This document shows, piece by piece, positions 35,986 to 45,143 of a DNA stretch of 64,000 bases; position 1 is the first letter of the stretch; each line of letters opens with the position of its first letter. Source of the stretch: an uncultured Lachnospiraceae bacterium (GTDB lineage: Bacteria; Bacillota; Clostridia; Lachnospirales; Lachnospiraceae); assembly GCA_910589385.1 (NCBI GenBank), contig CAJUTU010000013.1:1-64000 (forward strand), given 5' to 3'. The notes beneath the pieces were generated by a model that did no database searches, had not been told where the DNA came from, and saw only the letters and a program-made list of their open reading frames with translations. The translations under genes were made by a program, and so were the position numbers.

Positions 35986-37524
35986 TCATTCCATCTCCTG
36001 TGGAATTCCCACCTGATGGTCCATCCACCGGGTCGTTTCAGACGCACCGGACATATTTACCTGGGCTTCATATACATCCACTGTCACCGTATACTTTCCG
36101 TCCCCTTGCATATAAAGTGTCCCGTCCCTTCCATGAACCATTACAGCATTGCCTTCATCATCCACAATAGTCCCTTGGCAGGACAGCCGGCTCAGAGTGC
36201 TGTTCCCTGTGACAGTCCATGTGCATCCTTCCGTAATATAAAGATTACAATGTCCGTCTCCGCCTGAACCGGCATTATTTTCATCTTTTCGTACCGCTCC
36301 CCTTAGTGTGCTTCCTTCACTCATATAAAAATCAAGCTGGCTGATGCTGTCCCAAACCACATCGCCGTCCATATCCTGGCTCACAGCCGTAAAGAGGCAA
36401 TCCGCCCCATTCGTCCCACTTTTCCCCCATTTCCTCTGGTTATTATTTCCAGTACATTTCAGAAAGAACTCATTCACCATCGGGCAGGTAATCTTCACAT
36501 TGGACAAGGTGATTACTGATTCCACATTTGTGGTATAGAATATCCCTCCATTCTGGGCAGCCAGAGTACCCCCGTTCATCTCAAAAGTACTTTTTCCTTT
36601 TTTCAGGCTTCCGGTTCCGCTCTGATACAGGATCACATTCCATGTACAATCATTGCTGATATCATCCGCCTTATTCCCTGCCACGTCACAGTCATACAAA
36701 TAAAGCGATTGATTCCCTCTCATACAGATTGCTTCCCATTGTCCTGCTGTCAGCTTCCCGCCATGGATCACGGTATTGCCTGCGCTATAGACAGCAGGAG
36801 AGTCTATGCCTTTTGTGGAATAAGTACCGCCATCCAGAATTACAGAACTCCCCCGCGGATCACTTCTGATCGCCGGCGAAGATTTTCCGTCCGTCTCAAC
36901 ATTTAGGTTCCAGGCATAAATCGTTCCACCTTTTGCCGCCTGGATCCCCTTAGAAGAATCTCTCTTTGTATTTACCGCCGTATTGACTGCATATACCGTT
37001 CCGTCCTCATATGCAAAGATTCCGGTTCCTTTCTCTGCACTAGTAGTAATGGCATTGTTTTTCAGGTAAGAGGTTCCACTTGTAGTCAGCATGGCTGCAC
37101 CTACGCCATATGCGCTTAAATCCTCCTCCTGGCTGCTGTCTTTGGCAGTTCTTGAAATCTTTGCATTCTTCAAGACCACCTGCGCCTCTCCAAAGACATG
37201 CACTGCATTTTCATCTGTCCCCTTTGATGCATAGGTTTCCCCTTCTGTCTCCATATCTACGGCATACTCTGCCACAGCAGGGTAATACTCTACCTCATGG
37301 TTTCCCTCCAAATCTTCCGGCTCTAGCATTGCAATTGCCAGGCCCAGCATATCTCCCATTTTGTCAAAGACTGCAGAAAGCTTCTGATATCTCATGTCTG
37401 CCGGCTCATCCTCATCTCCCAGTTTCTCAAAAAAAGAAGTTATTTCCGGCTCTATTTCTGCACAGCCTCCCAGAAAAAGCAAACTGAACGCAATCCCCAG
37501 CATTAACACATATTTTCTCTTCAT
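35986..37524 (-). CDS. lipoprotein with parallel beta-helix repeats
   Basis: 512 residues. The signal sequence ends in a lipobox (LLFLGGC, Cys at about 21), so the protein is anchored on the outer face of the membrane. After an acidic linker, residues ~110-480 are a series of short beta strands with repeated asparagine, glycine and serine turns (TSGTSYLKNNAITTSAEKGTG, EDGTVYAVNTAVNT, GGTIYAWNLNVET, NTVIHGGKLTAG), resembling pectate-lyase-like beta-helices found in adhesins and carbohydrate-binding surface proteins. No catalytic motif is evident. RBS AAAGGACAGGTGG. Single gene; ligand unknown. Confidence 0.75.
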   Translation of the reverse strand: MKRKYVLMLGIAFSLLFLGGCAEIEPEITSFFEKLGDEDEPADMRYQKLSAVFDKMGDMLGLAIAMLEPEDLEGNHEVEYYPAVAEYAVDMETEGETYASKGTDENAVHVFGEAQVVLKNAKISRTAKDSSQEEDLSAYGVGAAMLTTSGTSYLKNNAITTSAEKGTGIFAYEDGTVYAVNTAVNTKRDSSKGIQAAKGGTIYAWNLNVETDGKSSPAIRSDPRGSSVILDGGTYSTKGIDSPAVYSAGNTVIHGGKLTAGQWEAICMRGNQSLYLYDCDVAGNKADDISNDCTWNVILYQSGTGSLKKGKSTFEMNGGTLAAQNGGIFYTTNVESVITLSNVKITCPMVNEFFLKCTGNNNQRKWGKSGTNGADCLFTAVSQDMDGDVVWDSISQLDFYMSEGSTLRGAVRKDENNAGSGGDGHCNLYITEGCTWTVTGNSTLSRLSCQGTIVDDEGNAVMVHGRDGTLYMQGDGKYTVTVDVYEAQVNMSGASETTRWMDHQVGIPQEME

Positions 37525-37625
37525 AGATCCACCTGTCCTTTCCCTGCCGTATACATTGATCTGATTTTACAGTTTCACAGGAACAGCCATATATCTGTTC
37601 TCGCTTCTTCGCAGGAACAATATGA

Positions 37626-37649
37626 GGACGGCGCATTCTGCAGCCGTCC
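37626..37649 (-). terminator. hairpin downstream of the FtsA-like gene
   Basis: GGACGGC and GCCGTCC arms with a 10-nt loop, 9 nt after the stop codon. No T-run follows on the minus strand, so it is a weak intrinsic terminator or an RNA 3'-end hairpin. Confidence 0.45.
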
Positions 37650-37657
37650 CCAACCTG

Positions 37658-40144
37658 TCATTCTTCCTCTTCAATCCGTATGATATCACCCGCAAACAAC
37701 CTCTGTTGGAAAGAACCTGGAGCCCCGTTTACACTCAGGACCACACTTCCTTTCGGCTGCTTCAGATCAATTCCCGAATGCTCGATCATATCCATCAGAT
37801 AATAGGGCGCTCCGTCTTTCTTCCGCGGCAGGCGGATCGGAGAACCATTTAATTGAAATAAAATCGTCTCTTTTCGTGCAGCCGCCCTCTTTTCCAAGGA
37901 AATATCCCTCTGCCCCTGCATCCTCACAAAAGAATTCCCCCTTGCAGCCGATGTGTCTGCCGACAAGTCTGTTCCCGATGCTCCAAAATCCAGACTTATC
38001 TGAGACATCCCATGCGCCGCAGACCCTTCCTGAGGATCCTCTGCACCCTCTGTTACTGGCTCCTCCAGAAAATCCTGTGGTTTCTCCATCGCAGATGCCT
38101 CCTTAGGATTCTCTGCTTCTTCTATTGCAGGCTCTTCCAGAAAATCCCCTGTTTTCTGTGATGCTGATTCCTCTTTCTGAATTTGAGGTTCTGCCGCCGT
38201 TATATCTGTCTCCTGCTCTTTGGCTTCTTCCCCGGCAGGCTCTGGCTTCTGTTCGTGCAGCTCTTTCTGAATAAGCTGTTCGTTCCAATCCTGTAGATTT
38301 TCCTGCGGCATCTCTTGCAGCTTTTCCTCTTCCGGAACTTCCTCTTTATCTGCAGCTGCCTCTATTTCAACAGCTTCACTCTCTGCTGCGGCTGCTTCCA
38401 TTTCCACAGCTTCACTCTCTGCTGCGGCTGCTTCCATTTCCACGGCTTCACTCTCTGCTGCGGCTGCCCTTTCCTGTTCCGCGGCCTCTCTTTCTTTCTC
38501 CGCAATCTGCGCTTCTGACAACGTGATCCAGATGACATCCCCATTTTTCAAAGGCGTCTCCAAGTCTGCCAGCTCTCCATTCAGAGTAATCTCCTCACAG
38601 TCCAAAGCTCCATCAATATCTCCTAAAAATGGGTTCGCAGACACACCGGAAATAGCCGGCATAAACTCAATATTGTCCCCCGCATGGACAACCTCTGAAA
38701 GCTTCCCTTCCTTCTTATTAATAAATAGAGAAGCCGGCTGGGGCGCTGTACCATAAAATACTTTTCGCTTTCCATTGACCATCACGCTCACAGGACGCCC
38801 GGGACGCCCCAGCATATCCTGAAAACTGTATCCATTCATCATCAACAGGTTCATGACAGTGAAGCTGCCGCTCCGAAAGAGCTTCGCAGACTTATCATTC
38901 AAGTTCACCCGGAAACTGTCATTGATCAGATTCAGTCCTGAAGAAATCACAATTCCCAGCGGGGTAGCATATTCCGGATTATTCAGATCATATTCATCCG
39001 AAAATGCATTGGCCTGAAAATTGCTTCCCGCAATGGCCACCCGGTTGGCATCCATTTCTAAAAAAGACGTGATCCCTTCCTTCAGCCCTGCCAGTTTGCT
39101 GCCCCCTCCAGCCAAAAATACAGCAGACGGAGCCGCACCGTTCACAGACAGGATCTTCTCTGAAATTTCCTTGCACAAAAGGCTGGTGATATTCTGTATG
39201 CACCGAAATACCTCATCGCGGGAAACCGTTCTCTCAAAGCCCAGGATATCTGTAAATGTCACCTGCTCATCCAGCTCTATCTGCGCTTTCATCGCCTCTG
39301 CAGTCTTAAAGTCTACCAGAAATTCTTTCATGACTGCCTCTGTAACCTCGTCTCCTGCCACAGTCGCCATCGTATATCCAGTCACGCTCCCGCCGGTACA
39401 TGCGGCAATATCCGAAGTCCCGGCACCAATGTCCACCATAACCAAATTCAGCAGACGGAGATTTTCCGGAATCGCAGCATTGATGGCTGCAATCGGCTCC
39501 AAAGTGATACTTGCCACCTCCAGATCCGCCTTATTCATAGTCGTATACAGGCTCTCCACCACTTCACTGGGAAGAAACGTAGCGATCAAATCTACTTTGA
39601 TATGTTTCCCACGGTGTTCTTTCAAACTGGATATCAGATATTGATCCAGAAAATACTGGCATACTGTATATCCTACCAGATAAAAGCGTCGGGAATCATC
39701 CAGAGATTCATTTTCCGCCTCAAAAACTTCCTCCGCCTTGCTGATCGCCCCGGCTTCCAGACGATTGATAATCTCATCCCCGATCAATTGTATCCCCGGC
39801 AGTTCCATCTCATAATCTACACGGCTTGTCCTGAGGGCCCGCCCTGCCGCTGCGACACAGACGCGTTTCAGCCTGGTATGCAGCTTTGTTTCCAGCCGCC
39901 TTTTTACCTTTTTCGCCAAAGAGGAAACTTTTTCTATATTCTCAATCTGCCCGTCGATCATTGCCCGTTCCGTGTGCTCTTCTTTTTCAATGGCAATGAT
40001 CTTCACCTTATCATCCTCAACGACACCCACCATCCCGATGACACTGCGTGTGCCGATATCCAGGGCAAATATCATATTGCCTGCCTGGGTTTCTGTCTTT
40101 GCCGGCATCTTCACCTGCGCCTTTTTCACTTGTCCTTTCGCCAT
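37658..40144 (-). CDS. FtsA/MreB-superfamily ATPase with long C-terminal extension
   Basis: 828 residues from the ATG at 40144 (RBS GGGAGGA), about twice the length of ordinary FtsA. The actin-like fold occupies roughly 25-400: phosphate 1 IFALDIGTRSVIGMVG, phosphate 2 LVMVDIGAGTSDIA, adenosine loop VFLAGGGSKLAGLKEG. The extension first has a beta-rich domain with PVSVMVNGKRKVFYGTAPQPAS, then a low-complexity acidic segment containing three 12-residue repeats, then a short ordered tail (DMIEHSGIDLKQPKGSVVLSVNGAPGSFQQRL). This architecture is a paralogue of FtsA common in Clostridia, not the canonical divisome protein next to ftsZ. Function probably in division or envelope organisation. Confidence 0.8.
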   Translation of the reverse strand: MAKGQVKKAQVKMPAKTETQAGNMIFALDIGTRSVIGMVGVVEDDKVKIIAIEKEEHTERAMIDGQIENIEKVSSLAKKVKRRLETKLHTRLKRVCVAAAGRALRTSRVDYEMELPGIQLIGDEIINRLEAGAISKAEEVFEAENESLDDSRRFYLVGYTVCQYFLDQYLISSLKEHRGKHIKVDLIATFLPSEVVESLYTTMNKADLEVASITLEPIAAINAAIPENLRLLNLVMVDIGAGTSDIAACTGGSVTGYTMATVAGDEVTEAVMKEFLVDFKTAEAMKAQIELDEQVTFTDILGFERTVSRDEVFRCIQNITSLLCKEISEKILSVNGAAPSAVFLAGGGSKLAGLKEGITSFLEMDANRVAIAGSNFQANAFSDEYDLNNPEYATPLGIVISSGLNLINDSFRVNLNDKSAKLFRSGSFTVMNLLMMNGYSFQDMLGRPGRPVSVMVNGKRKVFYGTAPQPASLFINKKEGKLSEVVHAGDNIEFMPAISGVSANPFLGDIDGALDCEEITLNGELADLETPLKNGDVIWITLSEAQIAEKEREAAEQERAAAAESEAVEMEAAAAESEAVEMEAAAAESEAVEIEAAADKEEVPEEEKLQEMPQENLQDWNEQLIQKELHEQKPEPAGEEAKEQETDITAAEPQIQKEESASQKTGDFLEEPAIEEAENPKEASAMEKPQDFLEEPVTEGAEDPQEGSAAHGMSQISLDFGASGTDLSADTSAARGNSFVRMQGQRDISLEKRAAARKETILFQLNGSPIRLPRKKDGAPYYLMDMIEHSGIDLKQPKGSVVLSVNGAPGSFQQRLFAGDIIRIEEEE
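38361..38480. repeat. 36-bp tandem repeat within the FtsA-like gene
   Basis: Three near-identical 36-bp units beginning at 38373, 38409 and 38445 encode AAAESEAVEMEA three times, with degenerate half-copies at either end. The array keeps frame, so copy-number change would alter only the length of the acidic linker. Confidence 0.9.
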
Positions 40145-40323
40145 CTTATCCTCCCGCTTATACATTTCCTAAGCTTCTAAATCTCTAAAAAAATAAACTA
40201 TAAAGAGTATATCATAAAAACGAAAAAAAACAATCAAAATAAAGACGTATCATTCCAGTTTCTCCTCATTTTTATACTCATGATTATAATGAAAAACAAA
40301 AAATACAGGCCAGCCGTGAAAAA

Positions 40324-40349
40324 GAGACAGGCCCCATAAGACCTGTCTC
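40324..40349 (-). terminator. terminator of the catabolic operon
   Basis: An 8-bp stem GAGACAGG / CCTGTCTC with a 10-nt loop. On the minus strand TTTTT follows. It lies 41 nt beyond the hydroxyacid dehydrogenase stop. Confidence 0.85.
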
Positions 40350-40389
40350 CCTGCCAGACACTCCCATCCAGGCTGTCCGCCGTATCCGA

Positions 40390-41331
40390 TCAAATTGTAA
40401 AAAGCGGTTCCTCGCCACGTTCAATACGCTGTGAATTCTCCATACATAATTGATAACCCCGGTAATAATTATCATAAGTAGCTGCACCTACATGCGGTGT
40501 CACGATGAGATTAGGCAGATCCACCCCAAAGAGCGGTTCTCCCGGTTCAAACACATCAAATGCAGCGCCCCAGATTTGTTTCTCCTCCAATGCCTCCACA
40601 AGAGCATCTGCGTCAACCAATGCTCCACGCGCAGTATTTACAAGTATGGCATTTTTCTTCATCTTCGCGAACTGTTCTTTCCCGATCATACTTCGGGTAC
40701 TTTCCAGAAGCGGCGCGTGCAGTGTGATAATGTCCGATCGTTCCAGCAGTTCCTCCAGCGTCACACGTCTGCAGTGCAGCCGCTCCTCGTCTTCGGCAGG
40801 CATCGGATATACATCGTAATATATCGTCTCCGCATCAAAAGCCGCAAGCCGCTTGATGACCTCCTTGCCGATCGTCCCTCCGCCGACTACGCCCACAGTC
40901 TTTCCTACGATCTCGTAGCTGTCATGACGGTATGTCATGGTATGCCATTCCTTCTTCTTCCCCTTGTTGTCAAGATCAATGATATGACGGTACAATGCCA
41001 GCATATCCAGGATGGCCAGTTCTGCCACAGAGGTCGCATTGAAGCCCTTGCAGATGGAAATCGGGATATTCTTTTCCCTGGCATAGGCCACATCCACCAT
41101 ATCTACCCCCACACCGGTACGCTGTATCAGCTTCACCTTAGGCGCTGCGGCGATCACATCCTTCGTGGTTTTATAAGTCGTCACGATCAACACGTCCGCG
41201 TCTTTCAGTTCCCCCTTCTTCCCTACCGTCGGGTTCAGAAAACGCAGGTCAACTTCCTTGGGACACATATTGAGTATCATCCGCTCCATATGTTCATTTA
41301 ATGTATCCAGGTAAAGTGCTGTAACACTCAT
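40390..41331 (-). CDS. D-2-hydroxyacid dehydrogenase family protein
   Basis: 313 residues. The NAD-binding domain has VGVVGGGTIGKEVIKRL and catalytic residues are expected in NTARGALVD (Arg) and VTPHVGAATYDN (His), with an intervening Glu in DVFEPGEPLF. The family reduces 2-oxoacids or oxidises 2-hydroxyacids, for example 3-phosphoglycerate or glyoxylate/hydroxypyruvate. It is the last gene of the catabolic operon and starts by ATGA overlap with the RraA gene, with RBS AAGGAGG. A product of the RraA aldolase reaction, such as pyruvate or another 2-oxoacid, is a reasonable substrate. Confidence 0.9.
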   Translation of the reverse strand: MSVTALYLDTLNEHMERMILNMCPKEVDLRFLNPTVGKKGELKDADVLIVTTYKTTKDVIAAAPKVKLIQRTGVGVDMVDVAYAREKNIPISICKGFNATSVAELAILDMLALYRHIIDLDNKGKKKEWHTMTYRHDSYEIVGKTVGVVGGGTIGKEVIKRLAAFDAETIYYDVYPMPAEDEERLHCRRVTLEELLERSDIITLHAPLLESTRSMIGKEQFAKMKKNAILVNTARGALVDADALVEALEEKQIWGAAFDVFEPGEPLFGVDLPNLIVTPHVGAATYDNYYRGYQLCMENSQRIERGEEPLFTI

Positions 41332-42005
41332 GCTTGCTCAGCCTCCTTCGTCTGTAAATGATGATATCCGGTCCGTGCCCGTGCTTCACGCAGGGAAAGT
41401 CCATTCTTCACATGGCTGCGGATAATATCCTCTTTCCGTTCAATCTCTTTGGCAATTTCCAGTACCTTCTCTACTTTGTCAAAGGGTACGGCCAGGGCTC
41501 CGGTATCGTCTCCAAATATCAGGTCTCCGGGACAAACCTTGATCCCTGCAACAGTCACAGGCTCGTTGATGGCCGCCACTTCAACCCGGTCTTTGCCTGT
41601 CACCATATAAAAACCGTTTGAAAAAATAGGATATTTGATCTTGTGGATATCCTTGATATCACGGCAGACACCGTATATTAAAGTTCCGGCAATTCCCTTG
41701 AGTGAAGCGGTCATGGCCATGATGTCCCCCCAGACCGTACAGTAATCTCTTCCGCCGTTATCCAGGACACATACCTGCCCCGGCTCCACATCATCCAGGA
41801 AATCTCCTACCGTACCCTTGATCTCTCCACAAGGCACATATCTGACAGTAAATGCCTGTCCGCACATCACCGTACCTGGTGTGATCGGTTTGATACCATA
41901 CAGGCCGGAAGGGATGCCGATCTTATCCATCGCATCGGAAATGCTCGTAGAATCGAGCTTTTTGTATTCTTCAATGATTGCTTTATCCAATTTCGGAATG
42001 TTCAT
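41328..42005 (-). CDS. RraA-family protein (aldolase/decarboxylase type), copy 1
   Basis: 225 residues. RraA signature: CVLDNGGRDYCTVWGDIMAMTASLKGIAGTLIYGVCRDIKDI, with the substrate-binding Arg-Asp pair in GVCRD. Members include 4-hydroxy-4-methyl-2-oxoglutarate aldolases and oxaloacetate decarboxylases; true RraA inhibits RNase E, but that enzyme's context is absent here. It differs from the other two copies in the window, so it is not a recent duplicate. RBS AAGGTG. Confidence 0.88.
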   Translation of the reverse strand: MNIPKLDKAIIEEYKKLDSTSISDAMDKIGIPSGLYGIKPITPGTVMCGQAFTVRYVPCGEIKGTVGDFLDDVEPGQVCVLDNGGRDYCTVWGDIMAMTASLKGIAGTLIYGVCRDIKDIHKIKYPIFSNGFYMVTGKDRVEVAAINEPVTVAGIKVCPGDLIFGDDTGALAVPFDKVEKVLEIAKEIERKEDIIRSHVKNGLSLREARARTGYHHLQTKEAEQA

Positions 42006-42023
42006 TTTGTCACCTTCTCCATG

Positions 42024-42689
42024 TCATTTTAGCATATTCTCGTAATTGTACTTTTGATCCACTTCCAGCATGGACATCCCTGCCTTAATGTCCGCACACA
42101 TAGCAGTCTCCTTTTTCAGCAGCATCTCACCTTTCTCGATCACATCCTCCAGACGCTCCTGTGGGATAAATACCACGCCTGTGATATCTGCTATCACAAC
42201 GTCCCCTGGGCGGACCTGGACGCCGCAAAACGACACCATCACATTGGTTGCCTCTTCCATCACCCGGCCCCGGGCCGTGGCACAGATCGTAGAACGCGCA
42301 TATACAGGAAATCCCAGTTCCACGCATTCATCCAGATCACGGCAGCATCCGTCGATCACGACTCCTGACACGCCCTTGAACTTTGCGCCGGTGCTCAGCA
42401 CGCCGCCCCAGCAGTTCACATCTTCACGCCCGCCATTGTCGATCACGATCACATCGCCTTCCTTCGCGGCTTCGATCGCGTTCACCCCCATATGGGTGGT
42501 AGATTTTGTAAGGCCGGCAGCGACCACTTTCATTGTCACAGCCTCACCGATGATCTTTCTGCAGTCCTCATACATCTTTTTTACGCCGATCGTAGAGCCT
42601 TTCAGGCCCAGCGCATCCAATGCGTCTGAAACGTTTGTAGTAGAAAGCTTATTCAGCCTTTCCCGAAGCTCACTTGTCAATACACCCAT
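42024..42689 (-). CDS. RraA-family protein, copy 2
   Basis: 221 residues from the ATG at 42689 (RBS AGGAG, 8 nt). Signature: VIDNGGREDVNCWGGVLSTGAKFKGVSGVVIDGCCRDLDECVELGFPVYARS. This copy matches the classical aldolase pattern best, with the -GxxRDxxE- type motif (CCRDLDE). It is 18 nt from copy 1 and the two may form a mixed complex or act on successive intermediates. Confidence 0.9.
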   Translation of the reverse strand: MGVLTSELRERLNKLSTTNVSDALDALGLKGSTIGVKKMYEDCRKIIGEAVTMKVVAAGLTKSTTHMGVNAIEAAKEGDVIVIDNGGREDVNCWGGVLSTGAKFKGVSGVVIDGCCRDLDECVELGFPVYARSTICATARGRVMEEATNVMVSFCGVQVRPGDVVIADITGVVFIPQERLEDVIEKGEMLLKKETAMCADIKAGMSMLEVDQKYNYENMLK

Positions 42690-42735
42690 CCTTTTTTCTC
42701 CTTTCATCATCCAAGCCAATAAAGTACTGCAACGC

Positions 42736-43371
42736 TCATTTTATCCTGCAGGCATCCTCCGGTTTCAGTCCTTCCATGGCAGAAATAAGTTCATCAGCCG
42801 TAGTTACCGTTGCAAAATGAGTCTCAAAATCCCAAAGTGAAGATTCCTGCTCCCTCTCTCCCGTAGCACGTACACAGTCTTTGGGAACATAAACCTCATA
42901 ATCCAGCTGAAATGCATCCGTTACCGTACCGCGCACGCAGATATTCGTAACACATCCCCCTACGATCACCTTCTCAGCGCCCATATCCCGAAGCGTCAGG
43001 TCAAGATCTGTCTGGAAAAATCCGCTGTAACGTCTTTTATGCACCACATAATCCTCGGGCAGGATCGGCAGTTCCTCGATCTGTTCACATCCCCAGGTGC
43101 CTTCATAGCAGGTTCCTACCCGCTTTTCTGTCACTTTGTCATATTTATCCATACGGTACTTCTGACAGATCCATACGATTGGGATACCATGCTTTCTCCC
43201 GGCGGCAACAAGCCGCTGTATGGGTTCCACTACCAGATATCCGTCTTCAAGCACCATGCGGCCGCCTGGTTTACAGAAATCATTCAGCATATCCACGATG
43301 AGGATCGCCGACTTTTTCAGATCCAGTTCCTTGCTCCGGCAGGTATAATACTCGTCAAATCCTTTTCCCAT
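42736..43371 (-). CDS. isochorismatase-family cysteine hydrolase
   Basis: 211 residues. The catalytic triad is readable: Asp in AILIVDMLNDFCKPGG, Lys in VVHKRRYSGFFQTDL and the nucleophile Cys in VIVGGCVTNICVRGTVTDA. These are amidases acting on nicotinamide, N-carbamoylsarcosine, maleamate, ureidoacrylate, biuret and others. In this operon it follows the enamidase-like gene by 6 nt and may hydrolyse an amide or carbamoyl intermediate. RBS GGGAGGTG. Substrate not determinable from sequence. Confidence 0.92.
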   Translation of the reverse strand: MGKGFDEYYTCRSKELDLKKSAILIVDMLNDFCKPGGRMVLEDGYLVVEPIQRLVAAGRKHGIPIVWICQKYRMDKYDKVTEKRVGTCYEGTWGCEQIEELPILPEDYVVHKRRYSGFFQTDLDLTLRDMGAEKVIVGGCVTNICVRGTVTDAFQLDYEVYVPKDCVRATGEREQESSLWDFETHFATVTTADELISAMEGLKPEDACRIK

Positions 43372-43377
43372 AATGTC

Positions 43378-44541
43378 TCACCTCCCAATTTTCGGCTCCC
43401 TGTTTCCAGGAGGCGTGTTCCTGCTCTTGCCGACTACGATTTCTCCATCTATCATAATACATGTGATTCCCGGGATGTCGCCCGCCCCAATGGCCTCCAG
43501 GGCAGTCTTTCCCACAGAACCTATCGGCGCGTCCAAACAGATCAGATCTGCCGGACGGCCTGTCTCGATCACGCCCGTATCCAGCCCGAATACAGACGCT
43601 GTGTTTCCGGTTGCCATAGCGATCGCTATATGAGGGGCAACACCGCATACACTTGACACATAACAGATATTCCGTATGATGCCAAGTGGAATGACGCCGG
43701 TGCCTGACGGTGCGTCATTTCCAAAGATGACCCTGTGCTCCATACCCAGTTCTGTGATCAGCCTGATAATCCCATTCGTCATACGATAGTTGCCGCACTG
43801 GACAATCTCCACCGCAATCTCGCTCTCCCGGATGATACGCTCTACTTCTGCCATAGAAACTGCGGTAGGCCCTCCGTTACAATGAGAGGCGATATCTGGA
43901 TCCGCCCTGATCACATCCTCCGCACTGACCGAAGAACTGCCTGGGATCGACGTGCCGCCAGTGTGCATGTGCACCTTGAAGCCATGCCTTTTTGCCATGG
44001 CCACAAGGGGAGCAGCATCCTCCGGAGATTTGACTGTACCAAGCCCTACTTCTCCTACCAGCCAGACGCCTTCCCGCGCCATTTCCTCAAAATCCGCCTC
44101 TGCAAGCCCCTTTTCCAGTATCACAGCGCCGCCGTGCACCTTTGCGCCCAAAGGGGAGTTATTTCTGAAACACTTTGAAAGAAATATGGCCTGTGCCTTG
44201 ACCCCGGCCGGATCCTTCGGTCTTCCCGGAAAATGGGGTTCTCCGGCCGAAATGATCGTCGTCACGCCGCCATGTACCTCACTTTCGATCAGCGCGTCCG
44301 TCTTCTGACGGAACGTGTAATCCCCCACGCAGGGGTGGCAGTGGCTGTCTATCAATCCTGGGGCAACAGTTACGCCCATTGCGTCAACCACCTCTGCCGC
44401 CGGATATTTTCCCAACAGGTCTGGGCCGCCGATCTCTGCGATCACACCGTCCTTTACCACAATGGTATTACTATCCGTGACCGGATCTGTTAATTTCCCT
44501 GTTACAATCGTTCCAATATTGGTGATCACAAGTTCCTTCAT
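43378..44541 (-). CDS. enamidase-like metal-dependent amidohydrolase
   Basis: 387 residues from the ATG at 44541 (RBS GGGGTGA). The amidohydrolase metal site shows LIDSHCHPCVGDYTF, VHMHTGGTSIPGSS, ASHCNGGPTA and IFGNDAPSGTGVIPLGI. From memory of the family, the segments SAGEPHFPGRPKDPAG, VGEVGLGTVKSPEDA, EIVQCGNY and KSRNTPPGNREPKI are characteristic of enamidase, which opens the ring of 1,4,5,6-tetrahydro-6-oxonicotinate in nicotinate fermentation. The closeness suggests ring opening of a cyclic enamide or lactam, but the exact substrate could differ because the upstream nicotinate enzymes are not seen. Confidence 0.85.
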   Translation of the reverse strand: MKELVITNIGTIVTGKLTDPVTDSNTIVVKDGVIAEIGGPDLLGKYPAAEVVDAMGVTVAPGLIDSHCHPCVGDYTFRQKTDALIESEVHGGVTTIISAGEPHFPGRPKDPAGVKAQAIFLSKCFRNNSPLGAKVHGGAVILEKGLAEADFEEMAREGVWLVGEVGLGTVKSPEDAAPLVAMAKRHGFKVHMHTGGTSIPGSSSVSAEDVIRADPDIASHCNGGPTAVSMAEVERIIRESEIAVEIVQCGNYRMTNGIIRLITELGMEHRVIFGNDAPSGTGVIPLGIIRNICYVSSVCGVAPHIAIAMATGNTASVFGLDTGVIETGRPADLICLDAPIGSVGKTALEAIGAGDIPGITCIMIDGEIVVGKSRNTPPGNREPKIGR

Positions 44542-44543
44542 AT

Positions 44544-45128
44544 CTATATCACCCCATTCTCGCCCTTGATGTCTTTCAAGAGCAGGCCGCCGACCCTTGG
44601 GAAAGGCCGTCCGCCTGTAGTCACACACAATGCGATCAGAATTTCGTCTTCTCTAGGTGCGTCCGCCACACTCACCTCCATGGCATCAAAATGAGTACGT
44701 ACCTTCAGCGCCAGTTTATGATGCAGCGGAACATCTACCGTGCATCCGGCCGGAGCTGACTTCTCACTGGAGGGTATGATGGATTTAGAAGTAGTGAGCA
44801 CAGAACGCACACCCTCGTCAAATCCGGTATGCAGAAGTGCGGAACCATGTTCCTGCTCGCCGCCAAACCCTGTTACCACTGCCTTTCCATAACTGTTCAC
44901 ATCATCCGCAGTAATCTGAAGCGCATCCAATGCGTTCTCGATCAGCCGTTTTCCAAGTTCTTTGCCATATTCTGCATATTCCGGCATCTCCTGCACTTGT
45001 TTTCCGGCATATATATTTTTCACGACTGCAATACAGGCACACTTTTTTAACGGCGTATCCAGTATTCTGCCAATCTCGCTTCTGGTTTCGTCAATGATGA
45101 CTGCTTCTTTTCTTATAAAATCTCTCAT
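44544..45128 (-). CDS. AA_synth-family protein (amino acid synthesis family), copy 1
   Basis: 194 residues of the PF06684 type: PLKKCACIAVVKNIYAGKQVQEMPEYAEYGKEL, AVVTGFGGEQEHGSALLHTGFDEGVRSVLTTSKSIIPSSEKSAPAG, and a closing ILIALCVTTGGRPFPRVGGL. The family's reaction is not established to my knowledge. RBS GGAGGTGG; 2 nt before the enamidase-like ATG, so tightly coupled with it. Together with copy 2 it may form a heteromer. Confidence 0.85.
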   Translation of the reverse strand: MRDFIRKEAVIIDETRSEIGRILDTPLKKCACIAVVKNIYAGKQVQEMPEYAEYGKELGKRLIENALDALQITADDVNSYGKAVVTGFGGEQEHGSALLHTGFDEGVRSVLTTSKSIIPSSEKSAPAGCTVDVPLHHKLALKVRTHFDAMEVSVADAPREDEILIALCVTTGGRPFPRVGGLLLKDIKGENGVI

Positions 45129-45143
45129 TGTCTGCCACCTCCA

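Noticed and set aside
43378..44541. Plain dihydropyrimidinase or hydantoinase for the amidohydrolase
   Set aside because: Segments such as VGEVGLGTVKSPEDA and KSRNTPPGNREPKI fit enamidase better; kept as a fallback because the substrate is unproven.
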